Below are positions 35,781-44,928 of a DNA stretch of 47,228 nucleotides, piece after piece. This stretch comes from Sediminibacterium sp. (GTDB taxonomy: Bacteria > Bacteroidota > Bacteroidia > Chitinophagales > Chitinophagaceae). Both the position numbers and the translations under genes were made by a program. The notes beneath the pieces were generated by a model. The model did not search any database. It was given only the letters and a program-made list of their open reading frames with translations, and was not told the origin of the DNA. The stretch lies in contig JAIXYL010000137.1 in the NCBI GenBank assembly GCA_027490265.1, positions 1 to 47,228 on the forward strand, given 5' to 3'. Each line of letters opens with the position of its first letter. The first letter of the stretch is position 1.

Positions 35781-37706
35781 ATGAAAGATGAATATAAGGC
35801 AACTGCAAAATTGTTAAGCACAGTTGTCTTTTTGCTACTATTTAAGCAGTTATTGTCTCAATCCAATACCAAAGACAGTATTGACCGCTTGATTGCCCAA
35901 AAGCCCAACAAACTCGAACAGTTGCAATCCATGAATCTTGCAGCTGAACAACTTGCCGATAAAAATACCATCCTTGCTGCCCAATACGCACTTGAGGCAC
36001 TAACCATTGCAGAAAAGGATAACCTACACCAAGAAAAAGGCAAAGCACTGAATAATTTGGCTTGGATCAAATACCGAAATGGAGACTTCACAGCTGCATT
36101 TGATTACAGCACCAAAGCATTGAAATGGAATGAGCGCAATCAATTTTTACCAGAATTGGCTGCCTCGTATAGGTGCATGGCTTCTGTTTTTAATTCTCAA
36201 GGGAATACCAACAAATCCATTGAATTCTTTAAAAAGGATTTGGGATTACATACAAAACTGAACAACGATAAAAGCATTGGCCGAGCCCTCAATAATTTAA
36301 CTTTTACATTTTATAGAGGTAAATTATTAGACAGTGCCTTGATTTATTCAAACAAAGCATTGGCCTTTAATAAAGCCCTGCAAGACCCTTATTTATTATC
36401 GTTTGCTTATAGAAATGCGGGGGATTTAGCGCTTGAAAAAGACCAAACTGATAGTGCTAAATTTTATTTTAAACTATCGGAACAATTTGCGTTAAAAGCC
36501 AATAGTATTCAATTACAATTAACCGCACTTTATAGAGTTGGGCGCATCCTCAATGAAGAAAAAAAATACAGCGCTTCCATTCCATATTTAGAAAAAGCCT
36601 TAACGCTAGGCATCAATATGGGTGCAAAATCTGAAACAGCCCTTATTTATCAATTACTAGCTACAGCTTATGAAGGCATCGGTCAATATCAAAAAGCATT
36701 TACCGTTCAAAAACAAGCCAGCATTTTAAATGACTCACTTTACCAGCAAAAAAGTCGGACCAAACTGGCTGAGATGCAAGCTAAATTTGAGGCTGAAAAA
36801 AAGGAATCTGAAATCAATCAGTTAAAAAAAGAGAAAGCCCAACAATTAGACAATAATCAAAAAAAGACCATTGTAAATATATTATTGATTGTAACTGTAT
36901 TTGTGGTCATCATCATGTTGATTGTTATTGCTAGAAAAAACAAGTATAAATCAGCAACCAATCTGGTGCTTGAATCCCAGAAACAAACTTTGGAAGAAAC
37001 CGTGTTATTAAAAGATAAGATTTTTTCAATTGTATCACACGATTTGCGTTCACCCATTGCTTCATTAAATGCGGTGTTGCCCATGCTAGACCCGTCTTCC
37101 ATGGACCACGACACATACACGCAATTAAAAAATGATTTAACCAAACAGGTACAAAACCTAAACTATGTATTAGACAACCTACTTATTTGGTCTAGATCTC
37201 AAATGAATGGCATTATAAGCGTACATAAACAGCGGCTAAATCTAAACTTACAAGCCAGTTATTCTGTGGACCTTTTATCAGGACTTGCCCAACAAAAACA
37301 GATTGAAGTGACAAATGATATTGATCCATCCTTACATATTGTGGCCGATTCTCAACATATGGACATTATCATTAGAAATATTTTATTGAATGCGGTTAAA
37401 TTCACTCCCGAAAAAGGACAAATACATCTGTATACTGAACAAACAAATCAAGCCATTGTCTTGCATATACAAGACAGTGGGGTCGGCATGAATCCAGATC
37501 AAATTAACCGCTTATTTCAACTGAAAACACATTTTACTACCCTTGGTACCCAAAAAGAAAAAGGCACAGGCTTGGGCTTGTTAATTTGTGCTGAATATGC
37601 AACGGCCAACCAATGGCAAATTCAGGTGAATAGCCAAATTGGGAAAGGGTCTATTTTTTCAATCATTTTTCCAAATCAAACCAATGAGCAAGAAAAACAT
37701 AGCTGA
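35781..37706 (+). CDS. TPR sensor histidine kinase
   Basis: This 641-residue kinase starts with a signal or anchor (about residues 9-27), followed by about six tetratricopeptide-like repeats in the periplasm (to about 330), a short coiled coil (AKFEAEKKESEINQLKKEK), a transmembrane helix (about 370-395) and a cytoplasmic kinase. The phospho-accepting histidine is H420 in SHDLRSP. The ATPase has IIIRNILLNAVKF (N box), DSGVGM (G1) and GTGLGL (G2). No response regulator gene lies nearby, so its partner is encoded elsewhere. Its 3' end overlaps the SUI1-like gene by 23 bases. Confidence 0.92.
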   Translation: MKDEYKATAKLLSTVVFLLLFKQLLSQSNTKDSIDRLIAQKPNKLEQLQSMNLAAEQLADKNTILAAQYALEALTIAEKDNLHQEKGKALNNLAWIKYRNGDFTAAFDYSTKALKWNERNQFLPELAASYRCMASVFNSQGNTNKSIEFFKKDLGLHTKLNNDKSIGRALNNLTFTFYRGKLLDSALIYSNKALAFNKALQDPYLLSFAYRNAGDLALEKDQTDSAKFYFKLSEQFALKANSIQLQLTALYRVGRILNEEKKYSASIPYLEKALTLGINMGAKSETALIYQLLATAYEGIGQYQKAFTVQKQASILNDSLYQQKSRTKLAEMQAKFEAEKKESEINQLKKEKAQQLDNNQKKTIVNILLIVTVFVVIIMLIVIARKNKYKSATNLVLESQKQTLEETVLLKDKIFSIVSHDLRSPIASLNAVLPMLDPSSMDHDTYTQLKNDLTKQVQNLNYVLDNLLIWSRSQMNGIISVHKQRLNLNLQASYSVDLLSGLAQQKQIEVTNDIDPSLHIVADSQHMDIIIRNILLNAVKFTPEKGQIHLYTEQTNQAIVLHIQDSGVGMNPDQINRLFQLKTHFTTLGTQKEKGTGLGLLICAEYATANQWQIQVNSQIGKGSIFSIIFPNQTNEQEKHS

Positions 37707-38028
37707 TAAAATAGGGTTTGTTTACAGCACTGATCCTAATTTTCAATTCAATAGAGCCGAGGACGAATCCGTTGAAACCCTTGATCCTGTTAAACAACCC
37801 CTCATTATTAGCCTTGATAAAAAACAAAGAGGAGGCAAAACGGTTACCTTAGTATCTGGTTTTATTGGCCAATTTGAGGACCTAGAACAGTTATCGAAAC
37901 AACTCAAAAACTTCTGTGGAACTGGGGGAAGTGCAAAAGATGGGGAGGCCATTGTTCAAGGTGACCAACGAGACAAAGTGCTTTTATGGCTCCACAAAAA
38001 CGGCTATACAAAAAGCAAAAAGAAATAG
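37684..38028 (+). CDS. SUI1/eIF1-like translation factor (YciH family)
   Basis: This 114-residue protein carries a SUI1 domain, related to eukaryotic initiation factor eIF1 and to bacterial YciH. Core motifs are RGGKTVTLVSGF and CGTGGSAKDGEAIVQGDQRDKV, followed by a basic tail. YciH has been proposed to inhibit or proofread initiation in stress; the role in Bacteroidota is not known. The start at ATG 37684 lies inside the histidine-kinase gene in another frame, suggesting coupled translation. A longer frame from 37639 has no support. Confidence 0.9.
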   Translation: MSKKNIADKIGFVYSTDPNFQFNRAEDESVETLDPVKQPLIISLDKKQRGGKTVTLVSGFIGQFEDLEQLSKQLKNFCGTGGSAKDGEAIVQGDQRDKVLLWLHKNGYTKSKKK

Positions 38029-38031
38029 GTG

Positions 38032-38096
38032 TGAATGAAATTAATTTTTATTGAAAAAATATTCTAACTTACTGTCAATCTAAAACCTTTCATTCA
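38032..38096. promoter_or_regulatory. Inverted repeat in the histone-like gene leader
   Basis: TGAATGAAA (38032-38040) and TTTCATTCA (38088-38096) are perfect nine-base inverted arms with 47 bases between them. They cover the gap between the SUI1-like and histone-like genes; the right arm ends 13 bases before the ATG. No full TAnnTTTG element lies between them. Role unproven. Confidence 0.35.
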
Positions 38097-38109
38097 AACT
38101 AATACCATC

Positions 38110-38607
38110 ATGGCAAAAGCAAGTAAAAAGAAAGCAGCTAAAAAAGCAGCGCCTAAAAAAGCTGCCAAAAAGGTAGCACCAAAAAAGGCAGCAAAAAAAG
38201 CAGCACCTAAGAAAGCTGTAAAAAAAGCGGCTCCTAAAAAAGCAGCAGCAAAAAAAGCAGCACCTAAGAAAGCTGTGAAAAAAGCGGCTCCCAAAAAAGC
38301 AGCAGCAAAAAAAGCAGCACCTAAGAAAGCTGTAAAAAAAGCGGCTCCTAAAAAAGCAGCAGCAAAAAAAGTAGCGCCCAAGAAAGCTGTAAAAAAAGCG
38401 GCTCCTAAAAAAGTAGCACCAGCAAAAAAAGCAGCGCCAGCTAAAAAAGCAGCACCAGCAAAAAAACCAGTCGCTAAGAAACCAGCTAAAAAAGTTGTAA
38501 AGAAAGTTGCTCCACCTGCACCAGTAGCTCCAGCTCCTGCACCAGTAGTTGTGGAAACACCAACCCTGTTTACACCTGAAACACCAAGTTCAGAAAATAA
38601 CGGTTAA
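38110..38607 (+). CDS. Histone H1-like nucleoid protein
   Basis: This 165-residue, extremely basic protein is built of lysine, alanine, proline and valine in repeats of the type KKAAPKKA, like the C-terminal tail of histone H1 and the bacterial Hc1/HctB proteins that bind and compact DNA. Residues 29-104 are four tandem 19-residue units; AKKAAP repeats follow. The last 35 residues turn neutral to acidic (VAPAPAPVVVETPTLF). It has no folded domain. It is flanked upstream by an inverted repeat and downstream by a strong terminator, so its mRNA is probably a discrete unit. Confidence 0.85.
   Translation: MAKASKKKAAKKAAPKKAAKKVAPKKAAKKAAPKKAVKKAAPKKAAAKKAAPKKAVKKAAPKKAAAKKAAPKKAVKKAAPKKAAAKKVAPKKAVKKAAPKKVAPAKKAAPAKKAAPAKKPVAKKPAKKVVKKVAPPAPVAPAPAPVVVETPTLFTPETPSSENNG
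38194..38421 (+). repeat. Four tandem 57-base units in the histone-like gene
   Basis: Four in-frame 57-base units (19 residues each) run end to end. The first three encode the same 19 residues; the fourth differs by alanine-to-valine changes and its last residue. Each contains A-rich runs. Such arrays can change copy number by slippage or recombination without breaking the frame. Confidence 0.85.
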
Positions 38608-38628
38608 TTTCTTAGAGATTTAAATAGT

Positions 38629-38666
38629 AAGACCCTGTTTTTAAAAAAAGGCAGGGTCTTTTATTT
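38629..38666 (+). terminator. Intrinsic terminator after the histone-like gene
   Basis: AAGACCCTG (38629-38637) and CAGGGTCTT (38652-38660) form a nine-base-pair stem, which can be lengthened by the U and A runs in the loop. The tail is U-rich (TTATTTTATT). It starts 21 bases after the stop codon. Confidence 0.88.
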
Positions 38667-38691
38667 TATTAATAAAGTATAAATGGGTTAT

Positions 38692-41103
38692 ATGAAAAAA
38701 TGGATCACCACTTTATTGATTTGTACTTGTGGACTTGTAACTCAAGCGCAAAGCACCAATAGCATAGCAGAAAAAACAAAATCCATGAAAAAAATGGATG
38801 GCTTCTTTCCAATCTGGTACGATGCCAATAACGGAAAAATTTGGCTACTGGTTAATGAACTTAACAAAGAATTTTTGTACGTCAACAGTTTACCAGCAGG
38901 CTTAGGATCCAATGATATTGGGCTAGACAGAGGTCAGATTGGTAACACGAGAATTGTCTATTTTCATAAAGTTGGCAAGAAATTATTACTCATTCAACCC
39001 AATTACGATTACAGAGCCAGCTCCAATAATGCACAAGAAAAAAAAGCAGTTGCTGAATCCTTTGCTTCGTCTGCATTAGCATCTTTTACTATTGAAGTTG
39101 AAGACAATGGTCAATACTTAATTGATTTGAATCCATTTTTACTAAGAGACGCGCATGGCGTTGCAGATAAAATTAGAAGCATGCGTCAGGGCAGTTACAC
39201 ATTTAATGAAGCCCGTTCTGCCATTTATATCAACAACACCAAAAATTTTCCGCTGAATACAGAGTTGGAAGCCATGATTAGTTTTGTAGGCGGTGCTGAT
39301 GCAGGAAGAATGGTGCGCGCCGTAAGTCCATCAACAGAAGCCATTACATTAAGAATGCACCATTCATTTGTACAGCTTCCAGACAATCAATTTAAACCAC
39401 GCAAATACGATATTAGAAGCGGTTATTTTGGTAAATCATACTTCGATTACAGTAGTGATTTTTCACAACCGATCCAACAAATGGTGATTGCCAAACATCG
39501 CTTGGTTAAAAAAGATCCCACTGCAGCCATTAGTGAACCAGTGAAACCAATTATATATTATCTAGACAATGGTACACCAGAGCCCATACGTTCAGCATTA
39601 CTTGATGGCGCCAAATGGTGGAATCAAGCTTATGAAGCAGCAGGTTACAAAAATGCATTTATAGTAAAGGTATTGCCAGACTCTGCAGACCCAATGGATA
39701 TTCGGTACAATATGATTAATTGGGTGCATCGGTCTACCAGAGGGTGGAGCTATGGCGCTTCAGTAACCGATCCCCGCACGGGAGAAATAATTAAAGGGCA
39801 AGTGACACTTGGTTCTTTGCGCGTTAGACAAGACTATTTAATTTTTACTGGGTTGCTGTCTCCATTTGAAACTGGTAAACCTGTTTCAACCACCATGAAG
39901 GAAGCTGCCTTGCAAAGACTTAGACAATTGTCTGCACACGAAATTGGCCATACACTTGGTTTACAGCACAACTATGCGTCAAGTGTCAACAACCGGGCAT
40001 CCGTAATGGATTATCCGCATCCAGCTGTATTTATCAATGCAAAAGGACAAATTGACTTTAGTAAAGTGTATACCAATGAAATAGGCGAATGGGATAAACG
40101 TGCCATCATGTATGGTTACAGCGATTTCCCTCCAGGCACCGACGAAACTGCTGCCCTAAATCAACTACTTGAAGAAAATCAACAAAAAGGTTTGTTATTT
40201 ATTGCAGATGCCGATGCCAGAGCTCCCGGAGGATTTCATCCGGATGCGCATCTTTGGGACAATGATACTGACCCAATTGCCGAACTCAATAATGTTTTAG
40301 CAGTAAGGCAAAAAGCATTGGATCAATTTTCGGAAGCAAATATTCAACCCAATACCCCAATGAGTACACTAGAAGATGTATTAGTGCCAGTGTACAATTA
40401 TCACAGATATCAAGCAGAAGCAGTGAGTAAGTTAATTGGAGGCATGTATTACAGTTACAATGTTAGAGGAGACAAGCAGGTTCAACCCACAGTTCTTCCT
40501 GCAGCCATACAATTAAAAGCATTGAATGCCATGCTCAAAACTTTGTCGCCCAATGTGTTAACATTGTCAAATAAAATCGTTCAATTAATTCCTCCAAGAC
40601 CGCCCATGTACAATGGTGTAGGTGAAGTGTTTCAAAAAAGAACAGGAATGAGTTTTGATCCATTAGCTGCTGCAGAAGCGTTAACGCATTTTGAATTATC
40701 CTTCTTATTTAATGCAGAACGCGCCAATCGTTTGGTGCAATTAAAAGCGATGGCAGGCACACCGGGCTGGGATGATGTATTAGATGCCATCATTAATGCT
40801 ACATGGAAAGCAGCGCCAGAAAAGGGTTTGGCCAGAGAAGTGCAAAAGCAAACACAGCAAATGGTCTTGACATGGTTATTGGCTTTGAATCAAAATGAAC
40901 AAGCCAATTATGCTGTACAATCCATTTGTTATAGCAGAATTGAACAATTAAAAAAATATGCACAAACAATGGTAAAAGCTGGAACAGATGCTGCGCATTT
41001 TGGATATACCATTGAAAGGATTAATCATCCTAAAGACATCAGTTTACCACAACACAAAGAGATACCACCGGGCGCACCAATTGGTTGTGAGTGGGATCAC
41101 TAA
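38692..41103 (+). CDS. Zinc-dependent metalloprotease (DUF5117-type, metzincin-like)
   Basis: This exported protein (803 residues from ATG 38692; ATG 38683 adds three) has a signal peptide ending near VTQAQ. A DUF5117-like N-terminal region (FLYVNSLPAGLGSNDIGLDR) precedes the protease domain. The zinc site HEIGHTLGLQH is complete near residue 420 and is followed by a methionine-turn candidate SVMDYP, as in metzincins. The C-terminal third is helical. It is widespread in Bacteroidota as a large secreted protease of unknown substrate. It is a single-gene unit between two terminators. Confidence 0.9.
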   Translation: MKKWITTLLICTCGLVTQAQSTNSIAEKTKSMKKMDGFFPIWYDANNGKIWLLVNELNKEFLYVNSLPAGLGSNDIGLDRGQIGNTRIVYFHKVGKKLLLIQPNYDYRASSNNAQEKKAVAESFASSALASFTIEVEDNGQYLIDLNPFLLRDAHGVADKIRSMRQGSYTFNEARSAIYINNTKNFPLNTELEAMISFVGGADAGRMVRAVSPSTEAITLRMHHSFVQLPDNQFKPRKYDIRSGYFGKSYFDYSSDFSQPIQQMVIAKHRLVKKDPTAAISEPVKPIIYYLDNGTPEPIRSALLDGAKWWNQAYEAAGYKNAFIVKVLPDSADPMDIRYNMINWVHRSTRGWSYGASVTDPRTGEIIKGQVTLGSLRVRQDYLIFTGLLSPFETGKPVSTTMKEAALQRLRQLSAHEIGHTLGLQHNYASSVNNRASVMDYPHPAVFINAKGQIDFSKVYTNEIGEWDKRAIMYGYSDFPPGTDETAALNQLLEENQQKGLLFIADADARAPGGFHPDAHLWDNDTDPIAELNNVLAVRQKALDQFSEANIQPNTPMSTLEDVLVPVYNYHRYQAEAVSKLIGGMYYSYNVRGDKQVQPTVLPAAIQLKALNAMLKTLSPNVLTLSNKIVQLIPPRPPMYNGVGEVFQKRTGMSFDPLAAAEALTHFELSFLFNAERANRLVQLKAMAGTPGWDDVLDAIINATWKAAPEKGLAREVQKQTQQMVLTWLLALNQNEQANYAVQSICYSRIEQLKKYAQTMVKAGTDAAHFGYTIERINHPKDISLPQHKEIPPGAPIGCEWDH

Positions 41104-41126
41104 AATAAAAATTGCTTACCCAAAAT

Positions 41127-41155
41127 AAAAAACCTCACATGTAGTGAGGTTTTTT
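41127..41155. terminator. Bidirectional terminator between metalloprotease and pdhC
   Basis: AAAAAACCTCAC and GTGAGGTTTTTT form a 12-base-pair stem with the loop ATGTA. It has U-tracts in both directions and lies between two convergent genes (stops at 41103 and 41212), so it can end both transcripts. Confidence 0.9.
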
Positions 41156-41211
41156 ATTTATTTCAAATGTCTCGTCTTAATAAGCGAAACAAAAAATAGA
41201 CTTCTTTAAAA

Positions 41212-42900
41212 TCACACAAGCATTCTTACAGGCTCTTCTAATAATTGCTTCAAAGTCTGCAAGAAAGCAGCGCCGGTTGCACCATCCACAACGCGGTGGT
41301 CGCAACTTAAGGTCAACTTCATTATATTACCTGGAACCACTTGACCATTTTTCACAACAGGCTCTTGAGAAATACCACCTACTGCTAAAATACAAGCATC
41401 TGGAGGATTAATAATGGCAGTGAATTGATCAATACCAAACATGCCTAAATTAGAAATGGTAAATGTACTGCCCTCCCAATCGGCTGGTTGTAATTTTTTA
41501 TCCTTGGCTCTTTGTGCAAAGTCTTTTACTTCTGCACCTATTTGACTGAGTGACTTACTATCAGCGAATCTTACAACAGGTACCAATAATCCTTCATCAA
41601 CTGCAACAGCCACACCTATATTAATATGGTCATTGTATCTGATAAAATCGCCCATCCAACTGCTGTTGATTTTTGGATGCTTTTTCAACGCCATCGCCGT
41701 TGCTTTTACAACAAGGTCATTAAAGCTCACTTTCACCGAAGCCACTTCATTGATTTTGGTTCTAGCAGCAATAGCCGCATCCATATCAATTTGCATGGTT
41801 AAATAAAAATGAGGGGCAGTGAATAAACTTTCACTCAAACGCTTCGCAATTACTTTACGCATTTGAGAAACAGGAACATCTGTAAAGCTGACTTGACCAA
41901 CCACCGCTTGACTGGCTACAGGAGCAACCGTCTTAGCAGGTGCAGCAGCTGCAACAGGCGCAGCAGCAGGCGTATATTGATCAATATCTATTTTAGTGAT
42001 TCTACCGTTGTCGCCAGACCCTTTTACATATTTTAAATCAATCCCTTTTTCAGCCGCAATTCTTTTGGCCAAAGGCGATGCAAAAATTCTACCACTGTTT
42101 ACCACAGCTTGTTCAACCGCAGGTGCAACAACCACAGGACTAACAGGAGCTGCAACAGCAGGCGCTGGGGCAGGTGGAGCAGGTGCAGTTTCCGTTGATG
42201 CATTGGCCGCGCCACCGCTGGCTTTTACCGCAGCAACAATACCAGCAACATCCAAACCTTCTTTGCCAATAATGCAAAGCAAATCATTGACTAAAATTTT
42301 CTCACCAGCTTTAGCACCTTGATAAAGCAATACGCCATCCTTGTAACTTTCCAATTCCATGGTGGCTTTATCGGTTTCTATATCAGCTAAAACTTCTCCT
42401 TTTTTTACAGAATCACCAACATTTTTCTGCCATGATGCAATAACCCCTTCTGTCATGGTATCACTTAAACGTGGCATTAAGACTACTTCCTCCATTGATG
42501 CTGGATCGATTGCAGGGGCTGCATTATTGGCCGTTGGGATTGAAGCTGCCGCTGGTGCATCAGGCGCTGGTGTTGCGTTTGCAGCTGCAACGGATGCAGC
42601 AGTTGGAATGGCAGGCAATGCGCCACCCCCATGAATTTTGACTAATTCAGTAATATCTTCACCTGGTTTACCAAAAATGGCCAATAAATCATTCACTTGT
42701 AATTTGCCACCATCAGGGGTGCCAATATGCAGTAACACGCCATCTTGGTAACTTTCCAGCTCCATAGTGGCTTTGTCTGTTTCAATTTCAGCGAGTAAGT
42801 CGCCCTTCTTAACTGTATCACCTACCCTTTTATGCCAAGCGGCAATCACCCCTTCGGTCATGGTATCACTCAGTCGGGGCATTAAAATCACTTCAGCCAT
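41212..42900 (-). CDS. Pyruvate dehydrogenase E2 (dihydrolipoamide acetyltransferase)
   Basis: E2 is the core of the pyruvate dehydrogenase complex and passes the acetyl group to CoA. The 562-residue protein has two lipoyl domains with lipoyl-lysines K43 and K178, each in ETDKATMELES. They are joined by alanine-proline linkers, followed by a peripheral-subunit-binding domain (about 271-308, FASPLAKRIAAEKG) and the acyltransferase domain with DHRVVDG at 534-540. Domain order is complete. E1 and E3 genes are not in the window. The two lipoyl domains are very similar, suggesting internal duplication. Confidence 0.94.
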   Translation of the reverse strand: MAEVILMPRLSDTMTEGVIAAWHKRVGDTVKKGDLLAEIETDKATMELESYQDGVLLHIGTPDGGKLQVNDLLAIFGKPGEDITELVKIHGGGALPAIPTAASVAAANATPAPDAPAAASIPTANNAAPAIDPASMEEVVLMPRLSDTMTEGVIASWQKNVGDSVKKGEVLADIETDKATMELESYKDGVLLYQGAKAGEKILVNDLLCIIGKEGLDVAGIVAAVKASGGAANASTETAPAPPAPAPAVAAPVSPVVVAPAVEQAVVNSGRIFASPLAKRIAAEKGIDLKYVKGSGDNGRITKIDIDQYTPAAAPVAAAAPAKTVAPVASQAVVGQVSFTDVPVSQMRKVIAKRLSESLFTAPHFYLTMQIDMDAAIAARTKINEVASVKVSFNDLVVKATAMALKKHPKINSSWMGDFIRYNDHINIGVAVAVDEGLLVPVVRFADSKSLSQIGAEVKDFAQRAKDKKLQPADWEGSTFTISNLGMFGIDQFTAIINPPDACILAVGGISQEPVVKNGQVVPGNIMKLTLSCDHRVVDGATGAAFLQTLKQLLEEPVRMLV

Positions 42901-42952
42901 TGTTCTTATATGCTTTAAATGAGCCGTGAAATTACGTTAAAAATCAACTCAA

Positions 42953-44407
42953 TTATTGCCCCTGTGCAAGACTATACGCTTTTTTATCTCCCCACATATT
43001 CAAAATCTCTGTTGAACAAACTTTGAAATCTGCAGTTAAACGCTTGTAAAGCTCAATGATGTCAATTTGGGTCAACGGACTATCACCAACGCTTTCAAAT
43101 CTGCACCTGTATTGGTTCACCAAATTGGTGTAAACCGATCCCTTGGGCCAAACTTGGGTGCCTCTATTGCTGATGGTCACCAATTTAAATAAGTCTAAAG
43201 TATGCTGTAGACATTTTTCCGCAACTACAGTAGGCTGTTCATTGCTCTCAATAAACATGTCAACACCAACAATAAATTCATTATTGGTATCAGTGGTTTC
43301 GAGCATTGGATTATTTTCTAGAGCAAAATGGGTCGGTGTAACAGACACATCTTGCATATCTGGTCTAGGATTGTGTGCGGGCTTTTTACCAAAATTAGCG
43401 ATGATGGCATTGGCAAATTCAGTGGTATTCAAGGTTTTTGTACCCTTTTCACCAAAATCACCGGTATGCTGACCACTTTCCAAAGTGTACAATAAGGCAT
43501 TTTCAATGGTAGATGCTGATTGCATAAGACCCAAATGACGCAACATACCAATACCGCTTAATAATAATGCTGTTGGGTTGGCAATATTCTTGCCAGCTAT
43601 ATCTGGTGCTGTTCCATGTACTGCTTCAAAAATAGAAATATGGTCGCCAATATTCGCAGATGGGGCAAAACCCAATCCACCAACCAATCCAGCACATAAA
43701 TCACTCACAATATCACCTTGCAAATTGGTTAAAACCACCACATCAAACAGATCAGGACGACTCACTAATTTCATACAGAGGTCGTCAACAATCACATCAT
43801 CTGCCTTTAATTCTGGGTATTCTTTAGCAATTTCATAAAACACTTCTAAAAACAAGCCATCGGTCAATTTCATAATATTAGCCTTATGACCACAGGTAAT
43901 GCGCTTGCATCCCTTTTTCTTAGCCATTTCAAAAGCATAACGAATCACTTGCATACTACCAGGACGGGTAATAAAACGTCTACTGAGTGCCACGTCATTG
44001 GTCAGCATATGTTCAATGCCACCGTAGGTATCTTCAATATTTTCTCTAACAATGGTGATATCAATTGGAATACCTGCCTTACTAAATACGGTGTCTACCC
44101 CATGCAAAGTTTGGAAGGTTCTTTTGTTGGCATAAGTGTTCCAGGTTTTTCTGGCAGTTACATTGACACTTTTCACACCTTTTCCTTTAGGCGTTTCCAT
44201 TGGCCCTTTGAATAAAATGCCTAAAGACTCAATAGTCTGCTGCGCTTCAGGCGTCATGCCATTGCTGTAGCCTTTGTCGAATACCCATTTTCCCATGTCT
44301 ACCACATCGTAAGACAATGGCACTTTAGCGGCATCAAATATGGATAATACGGCGTCCATGATTTCAGGACCAATTCCATCTCCTTTGGCAACAGCAATTT
44401 TTGTCAT
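42953..44407 (-). CDS. icd: Isocitrate dehydrogenase (NADP-type with C-terminal extension)
   Basis: This enzyme converts isocitrate to 2-oxoglutarate. The 484-residue protein starts MTKIAVAKGDGIGPEIM; the GDGIGPE motif is shared by the isocitrate and isopropylmalate dehydrogenases. VRENIEDTYGG, CGHKANIMK and EAVHGTAPDIAGKN are all present. About 140 extra C-terminal residues resemble the Thermus-type enzyme. Cofactor preference was not established from the sequence. ATG 44407 is used; the frame from 44461 would read through the promoter. Nothing else in this direction follows except pdhC, 52 bases later. Confidence 0.93.
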   Translation of the reverse strand: MTKIAVAKGDGIGPEIMDAVLSIFDAAKVPLSYDVVDMGKWVFDKGYSNGMTPEAQQTIESLGILFKGPMETPKGKGVKSVNVTARKTWNTYANKRTFQTLHGVDTVFSKAGIPIDITIVRENIEDTYGGIEHMLTNDVALSRRFITRPGSMQVIRYAFEMAKKKGCKRITCGHKANIMKLTDGLFLEVFYEIAKEYPELKADDVIVDDLCMKLVSRPDLFDVVVLTNLQGDIVSDLCAGLVGGLGFAPSANIGDHISIFEAVHGTAPDIAGKNIANPTALLLSGIGMLRHLGLMQSASTIENALLYTLESGQHTGDFGEKGTKTLNTTEFANAIIANFGKKPAHNPRPDMQDVSVTPTHFALENNPMLETTDTNNEFIVGVDMFIESNEQPTVVAEKCLQHTLDLFKLVTISNRGTQVWPKGSVYTNLVNQYRCRFESVGDSPLTQIDIIELYKRLTADFKVCSTEILNMWGDKKAYSLAQGQ

Positions 44408-44428
44408 AATCGTCTTTTTTAAGTGCTG

Positions 44429-44461
44429 CAAAAGTACAGCCGATTGCGCCATTTTAAGCAA
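44429..44461 (-). promoter_or_regulatory. Promoter of the isocitrate dehydrogenase gene
   Basis: TACTTTTG (44436-44429) matches TAnnTTTG. A TTG (44461-44459) lies 22 bases upstream as a possible -33 box. The ATG is 21 bases downstream of the -7 element. Confidence 0.6.
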
Positions 44462-44541
44462 TTATTCACATGATTATTTGATGATTTTGCCCATAAAGAA
44501 TGTTAATTTACCTACATTTACAATGACCAATCATTATATCT

Positions 44542-44928
44542 ATGGTTTCTAAAATTTCAGCAGGAATTGAAATCACGGTGGAAGTCTTCTACCAGTCCGA
44601 TTACAGCAATCCGCTGAAAGGTGAATACATGTTTGCATATCGCATCACCATTGAGAATCATAATAAATTTACCGTTCAACTTCTTCGCAGACATTGGTAT
44701 ATATTCGACAGTAATGCAGAACATAGAGAAGTAGAAGGAGATGGTGTTGTTGGCATTCAGCCTGTATTGGCACCAGGCGAACAATACGTTTATGTAAGCG
44801 GCTGCAATTTAAAAACTGAAATGGGCAAAATGCAAGGCAGTTATACCATGCTCAACCAATACACCAAACAAAGCTTTAGTGTACCCATTCCTGCATTTGA
44901 CTTAATTGCACCTTCCAAAATGAATTAA
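44542..44928 (+). CDS. apaG: ApaG domain protein
   Basis: This 128-residue protein has the immunoglobulin-like ApaG fold. The N-terminal strand region (ITVEVFYQSDYSNP), AYRITIENHNKFTVQLLRRHWYI, and the glycine-rich EGDGVVGIQPVLAPGE are the standard signature. In enterobacteria the gene has been linked to cobalt and magnesium export, but its biochemical function is unclear. It is read alone on the plus strand. Its stop TAA shares the TTAA sequence at 44925-44928 with the stop of convergent gldB. Confidence 0.92.
   Translation: MVSKISAGIEITVEVFYQSDYSNPLKGEYMFAYRITIENHNKFTVQLLRRHWYIFDSNAEHREVEGDGVVGIQPVLAPGEQYVYVSGCNLKTEMGKMQGSYTMLNQYTKQSFSVPIPAFDLIAPSKMN

Noticed and set aside
38094..38381. 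Long minus-strand frame rich in FFAAAFLGAAF, which looks like a repetitive membrane protein
   Set aside because: It is the complement of the lysine/alanine repeats of the histone-like gene; lysine codons read backward give phenylalanine and leucine. No start context or promoter supports it.
38194..38421. Possible CRISPR-like or minisatellite array
   Set aside because: Units are contiguous without spacers, keep the reading frame, and encode a known type of basic protein.
41996..42634. Plus-strand alanine-rich frames opposite pdhC
   Set aside because: They mirror the alanine-proline linkers of the E2 protein and lack any recognisable domain.
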